A DNA stretch of 64,000 bases, from NCBI RefSeq assembly GCF_011455495.1, contig NZ_CP015029.1, positions 186,001 through 250,000 of the forward strand, read 5' to 3'. The position numbers were made by a program, and so were the translations under genes. Below the pieces are notes generated by a model that saw only the letters and a program-made list of their open reading frames with translations, was not told the origin of the DNA and made no database searches. The DNA is from Frederiksenia canicola (GTDB lineage: Bacteria; Pseudomonadota; Gammaproteobacteria; Enterobacterales; Pasteurellaceae). Positions 58,178 to 64,000 of the stretch are shown one piece after another (the first letter of the stretch is position 1; every line of letters begins with the position of its first letter).

Positions 58178-59758
58178 ATGAGCACTTTATTACGCAGTGG
58201 TGATATAAAGGACTATACGGCACTTGGACGAGATGGACAGGCAGTCTATACCGTTGCAAGCCAACTCCGTGACGCCATTCGATTTAAACGTGGTCGCATG
58301 ATGGCGGAATATCTTGCCATTCCACAACGTAATGATTCAGGCAGTAAAATTGATTGGTATGTTCCCTTTGAATCAAGTAATCCAGACGGCTCCTATTTTA
58401 TTATTCCCTGGACATCCGCCACCCAAGAAGAACGCGATAAAGCTTTAGCTGAGTTGGATATTTTTAAATCCAATATGTTAGATTTAGGCAAAGAGTTAGC
58501 CCATTCGCCCAATACACAAAAAGGCGACCAGCTGCTTTTTTCTCGTCTGCTCTACTCCGAAAATGCACCGTTCAATGAACAACTCAAAGCCATTCGCTTT
58601 CCCAACGAAGAACATATCTATTTAGTCAATGATCGCCCCGTAATCACTGGTTGGGGATTTATTGAGAAAAATAAATCACCTTATGATGACCCGTTTTTAG
58701 CGTTACGCCCAGCGATTCGACCGCCCGTTGCCCCTGTCGCAACACCAGAAGTCGCTCCTGCCCCACCCGTTATCGAAGAACACAATAAATGCCGTTGGCT
58801 GCTTACCCGTTGGTGGTTCTGGCTTCCACTATTGTTACTGCTTGGTTTACTTGGGTATTATTTATACACCAAATGGTGGATTCCAAAAGCCAACATCAAA
58901 AATGCGGCGACAACGACACAAACAACATCAAACAATACCGCCAAAGCTAATCCGAACAAAAAAGCACCGTGTGTGCTTTATCAAGTGGACGGCATTCTAC
59001 GTGATGAGAAAGGCAAAATTGTGATCCGAAATAGTGAAAACTGTCTGGTGATTACGGATGCCAACAAAATTCCGTACCGCTGGGTAAATAATCGTTGGGT
59101 AAATACTGCAACAGGCGAAGCGATTACGGATCCGACTCTTTTGCAAAATTTAGCCACAAACCCACCGCTTGCAGAGCAAAACCTGCCGACGGATCCAACG
59201 AAATCCACCGCACCAGTGGTTGGAAACGATCCTAATAGTGGTAAAACAGATGAACTCAAAAATGGCACACAAACACTGCCAGAAACCGCTACGCCAAATG
59301 CCGCTCAAAATACAGCAAATTCTCCTGCAAATAATGCCGCCAATGGTGGAAATCCAAATTCGCAGCCATCGAATACTCCAGCGGCTAAAGAATTGGCGTT
59401 GGATCCAACTGCCTTAGCGGCAGGCAAAACGGATTTCTTGAACGGCAATTGGAATGCCGGTGCAGGTATTCAAGATAAAGCAACAGGTAAACCACTTAAA
59501 CTGAGCTACAGCTTTAAAGATGGTCAAGGCAAAGTAACCTTAAGTCGTGGTGATGGCGTCACCTGTTCAGGTGCGGTAAATGCTGCCGCAGCCAAAGGCG
59601 GGTTGAATATCAACAATGCTGGTATTGCGAATTGTACTGACGGTTCAACCTATCAATTGCCAAACGTTGTTTGCAAACCGACTACATCTGGTGTGGCTGA
59701 CTGTAGCGGTAGCTATGGCTCAGGCAAAGCCTTTCCAATGTCAATGAAAACAAATTAA
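58178..59758 (+). CDS. srfA: SrfA-like one-pass membrane protein
   Basis: 526 residues from the ATG at 58178, which has the strong ribosome site; a start at 58148 is less likely. Cytoplasmic domain about 1-175; Pro-rich linker 180-199; one membrane helix about 208-232 (RWWFWLPLLLLLGLLGYYLY); a small domain with C265 and C289; Asn/Pro/Thr-rich linker 330-405; C-terminal domain 415-524, beta-rich, with C463, C486, C499 and C509. Cysteines only on the predicted outer side suggest disulfides in the periplasm. First gene of the srfABC cassette, named in Salmonella for regulation by SsrB. Function not established. Assignment rests mainly on SrfB and SrfC next to it. Confidence 0.75.
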   Translation: MSTLLRSGDIKDYTALGRDGQAVYTVASQLRDAIRFKRGRMMAEYLAIPQRNDSGSKIDWYVPFESSNPDGSYFIIPWTSATQEERDKALAELDIFKSNMLDLGKELAHSPNTQKGDQLLFSRLLYSENAPFNEQLKAIRFPNEEHIYLVNDRPVITGWGFIEKNKSPYDDPFLALRPAIRPPVAPVATPEVAPAPPVIEEHNKCRWLLTRWWFWLPLLLLLGLLGYYLYTKWWIPKANIKNAATTTQTTSNNTAKANPNKKAPCVLYQVDGILRDEKGKIVIRNSENCLVITDANKIPYRWVNNRWVNTATGEAITDPTLLQNLATNPPLAEQNLPTDPTKSTAPVVGNDPNSGKTDELKNGTQTLPETATPNAAQNTANSPANNAANGGNPNSQPSNTPAAKELALDPTALAAGKTDFLNGNWNAGAGIQDKATGKPLKLSYSFKDGQGKVTLSRGDGVTCSGAVNAAAAKGGLNINNAGIANCTDGSTYQLPNVVCKPTTSGVADCSGSYGSGKAFPMSMKTN

Positions 59759-59779
59759 TCCAAATTAAGAAGGTAACTC

Positions 59780-62700
59780 ATGCTTCCAGATTTACAACAA
59801 TATGGCAAAGAACTTTCCTTAGTAATGAATAGTGGTATTCAATTTATTGATTTTGCTCTGAAAATTGACTGGAAAGACAAAGTATGGCGTGAGAAGAATA
59901 TGGGTAACTTTATTTCTTCTGCTAATCACGGACCATTGCGTCGCTTACTGTTGAGCAAAACCGGAGAAGGATATTGCGATTCCGCTAAGCCTGACATGAT
60001 GGTGCGTGTTGAACAGGAAATTAGCGTTGAAGACTCACTCAAACTGTTTGATGGCGTTTGGTTACCCGTCCCAGTATTACGCAGTATTCCACCTGATCGC
60101 TTTGATGAAGGCCCTTATAACTGGGCAAGAATGCGAATTATCAAACTGGATACGCCAGATAATGACGGTAATTCACATCGAGTTACCCTTGCATTTGATA
60201 CTAAAATTTTCAGTAATAATCAAAACACGGCCTATTTAGCCCCAACAGATGAAGATGTCCGTTCAGGGACAACTTTCTCTTTTGCCTATCAATCGAACCA
60301 TATTTCTTGGTTCTTGGATTTCAAATGGATCAATGATTGGTTACTTGAACTGTTTACCGAACTTGCTCCAGAGCCAGATCGCTTAAAAATTCACCCTGAT
60401 GATTTAGCACTCGATATCAACAACCGTGTTCATCAAGGGCACTATCTCAATTTACTTGCCTTGGTTGGCGAAGAAATTGAAATTCCTCGCTTTAAAATTG
60501 CCTCAAACAAACGTGATGACATTACCAAGGCCATTCCCGTTGATATGATTTTGGATGTGGGAAACTCTCGTACCTGCGGTATTTTGATTGAAGATCACGA
60601 ACAAGAACAAGACGGAATGAAAAAACGTTACGAGCTGGAAATTCGTGACCTTTCCCGTCCAGAACATTGCTATAACGAACCGTTTGAAAGTCGGGTAGAA
60701 TTTGCCCAAGCCTTTTTCGGTAAGGAACATTTTTCCGTACAAAGTGGACGTCGTGATGCCTTCCAATGGCCGACTATTGTGCGTGTTGGTAAGGAAGCGG
60801 GGCGTTTAGCATCTCGCCGTGAAGGGAATGAAGGCTCAACGGGTTTATCCAGCCCGAAACGTTATCTTTGGGATACAGAACGCTACGAACAAGGCTGGCG
60901 TTTTAATTCATCTTATGTAAAAACCGATGCAGAACCTTATGCAACCGCAGCGCCACTGTCAGGGTTGATTAACGAATATGGTGAAGCGTTATACCGCTTA
61001 CGTGATGATGTTGAAGAAGAATTTGAACGTAAAATGCCCGTGTTCCAACCGCACTATTCACGCAGCTCCTTGATGACTTTTATGCTGTCTGAAGTGTTAT
61101 TACAAGCCTTGATGCAAATCAACAGTCCTGCTCAGCGTTCAAAACTAGAGCATGCTAAAACACCTCGATTTTTGCGTTCAATTATTTTGACCGTTCCGCC
61201 TGCAATGCCAAAACCCGAGCGAGAAATTTTCCGTGGCAATATGTTAGAAGCTATTGGTTTAGTATGGAAAAGTCTTGGCTGGGATAAAACCGACAACGAT
61301 ATTGATTTCTTTACGAAAGAGAGTCGTGAGCAGTATTGGCCAGTATTGCCTGAAGTACATATTCAATGGGATGAAGCAACAAGCGGTCAGATTGTGTACT
61401 TATTTAACGAAACACAAAATAACTATGCAGGTCGCCCTGAAGCCTTTATTTCAGCGATAGTTCGCCCTGATAAAGCCGATAAGACAAAAATGACAGTTGC
61501 CACGATTGATATTGGTGGCGGCACTACCGATCTAGTGATCAACGACTATCATCTTGACTACGGTGAAAACGGGCGTTCTGGCAGTAATGCTTATATCATT
61601 CCAACGCAACGTTTCCGAGACGGTTTTAAAGTGGCAGGGGATGATATTCTGCTTGATATGATTCGTGATGTGGTTATTCCATCATTGGCGGACGGACTAA
61701 AAGCGGCGGGCTTAAAAGATCCTGATCCTATTTTATCGGAACTGATCGGCACCCAAGTTTTAAAAGTCCAAGATCGTTTACTTCGCCAACAATTAACCTT
61801 GCAAATCTTCAGCCCTATTGGGCTTCGTATTCTCAAAGAATATGAGGAATATGATATTTTCTCGACAGAAAATCGCTTGTCTGGAGCCACTTTTGCAAGC
61901 TTATTGGCAGAAGCCGATCCGCCAACAGAAAGTGTTTTAAACTATATTAACCAACCGATTTCACGCGAATTGGGCAAACCATTTAATATTTTGGATGTGC
62001 CTGTCAAAGTGAACCTTGCGCAAATTCACTTCCTATTTATGAATGAACATTACGACATTTGTAAAACCTTCAAATCGTTATGTGAAATCGTGAATAGCTA
62101 CCAATGTGATGTGTTGTTGCTGACTGGGCGACCGTCTCGCTTACCAGGGGTTCAAGCCTATTTTAAATCTCGCTTACCGCTTCCTGTTGGGCGAATTTTG
62201 CCATTACATCATTATAAAACAGGCAGTTGGTATCCATTCCATAAACAAGGCAGAATTGATGACCCGAAAACAACGGCAGCCGTTGGGGCGATGTTATGTT
62301 TCTTGAGTAAAAACTCTCGGATTCCAAATTTCTTCTTTAGATCCATTGCAATTAAAGCTTATTCAACGGTGAAATACATTGGCTTATTAAGTAACAACAA
62401 TACCATTCAAGAAAGCGATGTCTATTACGCCGACGTGAATTTGGATAATGAAGATTATGATTTCCCTGATCATGAATTTGAAGTGCGTGGTAAAACTCGC
62501 CTTGGTTTCCGCCAATTAAATGTTGAACGTTGGACCGCTGCACCACTTTATACGTTAAGTATTGAAAACCCTGAATTAAGGGAACGTTTAGCGGGAAGTG
62601 GCGTGGTGCTTAATGTTTCACTCAAAGTGGCGAAAACCCGAGAGAAAGGCAATTACAGCGAAACCCTTGAAATCAAACAGATCCAAGCAAGTGATGGCAG

Positions 62701-62803
62701 AAGTGTGCGTAAAGACGATGTTAAGCTGCAATTAAATACAATGTTAGATGCTGGATTAAATGATTCACAATATTGGCTTGATAGTGGAAGTGTAAAAAGA
62801 TGA
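59780..62803 (+). CDS. srfB: SrfB-family protein with actin/Hsp70-fold motifs
   Basis: 1007 residues, SrfB family (Pfam PF07520). Three motifs of the actin/Hsp70 ATPase superfamily occur in order: phosphate-1 DVGNSRTCG at 259-267, phosphate-2 TIDIGGGTTDLV at 575-586 and adenosine loop LLLTGRPSRLPG at 779-790, plus a small-residue helix KTTAAVGAM at 830-838. VPPAMPKPER (472-481) precedes phosphate-2 as in the fold. I infer an ATP-binding, possibly chaperone-like protein. N-terminal 250 and C-terminal 160 residues are not recognised. It starts 21 bases after srfA and overlaps srfC by four bases. Uptake-signal core at 61379-61387. Confidence 0.88.
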   Translation: MLPDLQQYGKELSLVMNSGIQFIDFALKIDWKDKVWREKNMGNFISSANHGPLRRLLLSKTGEGYCDSAKPDMMVRVEQEISVEDSLKLFDGVWLPVPVLRSIPPDRFDEGPYNWARMRIIKLDTPDNDGNSHRVTLAFDTKIFSNNQNTAYLAPTDEDVRSGTTFSFAYQSNHISWFLDFKWINDWLLELFTELAPEPDRLKIHPDDLALDINNRVHQGHYLNLLALVGEEIEIPRFKIASNKRDDITKAIPVDMILDVGNSRTCGILIEDHEQEQDGMKKRYELEIRDLSRPEHCYNEPFESRVEFAQAFFGKEHFSVQSGRRDAFQWPTIVRVGKEAGRLASRREGNEGSTGLSSPKRYLWDTERYEQGWRFNSSYVKTDAEPYATAAPLSGLINEYGEALYRLRDDVEEEFERKMPVFQPHYSRSSLMTFMLSEVLLQALMQINSPAQRSKLEHAKTPRFLRSIILTVPPAMPKPEREIFRGNMLEAIGLVWKSLGWDKTDNDIDFFTKESREQYWPVLPEVHIQWDEATSGQIVYLFNETQNNYAGRPEAFISAIVRPDKADKTKMTVATIDIGGGTTDLVINDYHLDYGENGRSGSNAYIIPTQRFRDGFKVAGDDILLDMIRDVVIPSLADGLKAAGLKDPDPILSELIGTQVLKVQDRLLRQQLTLQIFSPIGLRILKEYEEYDIFSTENRLSGATFASLLAEADPPTESVLNYINQPISRELGKPFNILDVPVKVNLAQIHFLFMNEHYDICKTFKSLCEIVNSYQCDVLLLTGRPSRLPGVQAYFKSRLPLPVGRILPLHHYKTGSWYPFHKQGRIDDPKTTAAVGAMLCFLSKNSRIPNFFFRSIAIKAYSTVKYIGLLSNNNTIQESDVYYADVNLDNEDYDFPDHEFEVRGKTRLGFRQLNVERWTAAPLYTLSIENPELRERLAGSGVVLNVSLKVAKTREKGNYSETLEIKQIQASDGRSVRKDDVKLQLNTMLDAGLNDSQYWLDSGSVKR

Positions 62804-64000
62804 GTAATACAGAAAAACTAGTTGGCTCTTGGCATAATCTCTTTGAAGGTTCACAAAGTGCGATTCAGTGGGTGTCAGATAACCGTACACAAAGCCAACG
62901 ACTAGATAACGAAGCAGACAGCCTAATTTTAGAGCTACGTCGTTTACGCAATACGGCAAAACGCTTAGGGGAATCTTCATCACATCCTGTGACAGCAGGC
63001 TTTTTCGGACTTTCACAAGCGGGTAAATCCTATCTCATTTCTGCACTTGCTGCCGATAAACAAGGAAAACTCCAAACAGAGTTTGATGGTAAAACCTTGG
63101 ATTTCGTTGAACACATTAACCCTGAAGGTGGCGGTAAGGAAGCTACGGGGTTAGTGACTCGTTTTAGCCGCAATGCCACTGGCGGTATTCGTGGTTATCC
63201 GTTGAAACTGCAAATTTTCAGCGAAGTGGAAATAATCAAAATCTTAATAAACTCCTTTTTTAACGATTTTGATAAAGAGAAATTAGACTACGTTTGCGAT
63301 CAAAACAAAATCAACGACATTTTAAAGAAAGTCAGTAACAAAGCCGTAACCCGTTCATTTGGCGGTTTAACCGAAGATGATGTGGTGGATTTACAAGATT
63401 ACGCGACGGATAACTTTGGCAAATCGCTCTCGGCATTAAATGCAAATTACTGGGCAAAATCGACCGCTTTAGCCCCGAAATTAGCCATTGAAGATCGTGC
63501 AACCCTCTTCTCGATTTTATGGGGTGAGTTTCCTGAATTTAATGATGTGTACATCCAGTTTGCCAAAACATTATCTGTACTTGGACACGCTTCAACGGTC
63601 TATGCGCCGCTAACTGCCGTTATCAAAGAAAAAGAAGGTGGCGGTATTTCGAAAGCGGACAGCATTATGAACGTCGATATGGTGGAGCGACTAGGCACAA
63701 GCCGTGATGAAAAAATTACGGTATGCCCAAAAGCCAGTGAAGACGAAATTGCTGAACCTGTTGAGATCTCACTTTCGCAGCTCACCATTCTCACCGCTGA
63801 ATTGGTATTCCCGCTAATGAATGCAACCCGAGTGCCTGTCGTTGAGAATATCGATTTATTGGATTTCCCTGGCTATCGCGGGCGTATGAACATCACTCAA
63901 ATTACTGCAGATAACCCTGTTTCGCAGCTCATCTTGCGAGGTAAAGTGGCTTATCTGTTTGAGCGTTATACTGATAGCCAAGAAATGAATATCTTAATCA
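62800..64000 (+). CDS. srfC: SrfC-family P-loop GTPase-like protein (N-terminal 400 residues)
   Basis: Runs off the right edge. After an N-terminal helix region, GLSQAGKS at 70-77 is a Walker A loop, EATGLVTR at 114-121 a probable switch Thr, and IDLLDFPGYRGR at 351-362 the G3 (DxPG) motif. About 230 residues separate G2 and G3, so a helical insertion splits the G domain. This layout recalls dynamin-like or other large membrane-acting GTPases, and the family (Pfam PF10139) is called putative virulence factor SrfC. The start overlaps the srfB stop (ATGA). Confidence 0.85.
   Translation, partial: MSNTEKLVGSWHNLFEGSQSAIQWVSDNRTQSQRLDNEADSLILELRRLRNTAKRLGESSSHPVTAGFFGLSQAGKSYLISALAADKQGKLQTEFDGKTLDFVEHINPEGGGKEATGLVTRFSRNATGGIRGYPLKLQIFSEVEIIKILINSFFNDFDKEKLDYVCDQNKINDILKKVSNKAVTRSFGGLTEDDVVDLQDYATDNFGKSLSALNANYWAKSTALAPKLAIEDRATLFSILWGEFPEFNDVYIQFAKTLSVLGHASTVYAPLTAVIKEKEGGGISKADSIMNVDMVERLGTSRDEKITVCPKASEDEIAEPVEISLSQLTILTAELVFPLMNATRVPVVENIDLLDFPGYRGRMNITQITADNPVSQLILRGKVAYLFERYTDSQEMNILI

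Overview
The window is chromosomal DNA from a member of the Pasteurellaceae. The clearest sign is the 9-base uptake signal core ACAAGCGGT (reverse ACCGCTTGT), found by eye at 42 or more places, often followed by A/T-rich sequence and TTTTGCAAA. This is the 'Apl' type of uptake signal (Actinobacillus pleuropneumoniae / Mannheimia / Bibersteinia), not the AAGTGCGGT type of Haemophilus influenzae. Gene content and protein sequences agree with a Mannheimia- or Actinobacillus-like organism. The species is an inference. No rRNA, tRNA, CRISPR array or prophage was seen.

Layout. 1-7.9 kb: a histidine operon on the minus strand (hisL leader and attenuator, hisG, a small HhH gene, hisD, hisC, hisB, hisH, hisA, hisF). 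It is interrupted by two accessory genes: a TIR-domain protein between hisB and hisH, and a Y1 (HUH) transposase flanked by palindromes between hisH and hisA. 7.9-31 kb: purC under a PurR operator, acpP, proS, menA, trmO, a SIMPL protein, slyD, ilvA, glmM, rpiA, serA, a large membrane protein, crcB, an MFS transporter, an arginine cluster argC-argJ-argB-argD-GNAT behind two tandem ARG boxes, murJ and rpsT. 31-36.4 kb: manXYZ-yobD-manA and a secreted protein of unknown function, with a CRP site. 36.3-42 kb: an NSS transporter with its 30-residue MetS-type subunit, then sucrose genes scrK-scrB-scrR with a well-formed CRP site, promoter and operator, but no sucrose PTS permease. 42-48.6 kb: ubiE-ubiJ-(unknown)-ubiB, corA with a structured leader and a possible leader peptide, and two helical lipoproteins, one made of seven exact-length 29-residue repeats. 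48.7-58 kb: rne, an MscS channel, rluC, folP, a Spx/ArsC-like gene, dapE, an M15 peptidase and rsmJ.

58.2 kb to the end: the srfA-srfB-srfC cassette. SrfA is a one-pass membrane protein with a cysteine-paired C-terminal domain. SrfB is a large protein with the three sequence motifs of the actin/Hsp70 ATPase fold. SrfC is a P-loop GTPase-like protein cut off by the window end. Named for 'virulence' in Salmonella, this cassette has no settled function, and with the TIR gene in the his operon it is the most interesting content here.

Working together: biosynthesis operons here carry their regulation in cis (His codons plus mutually exclusive hairpins for his, ARG boxes for arg, a PurR box for purC, CRP plus a LacI-type operator for scr, CRP plus an unassigned palindrome for man). 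Many transcription units appear to end in hairpins made of two inverted uptake-signal copies.
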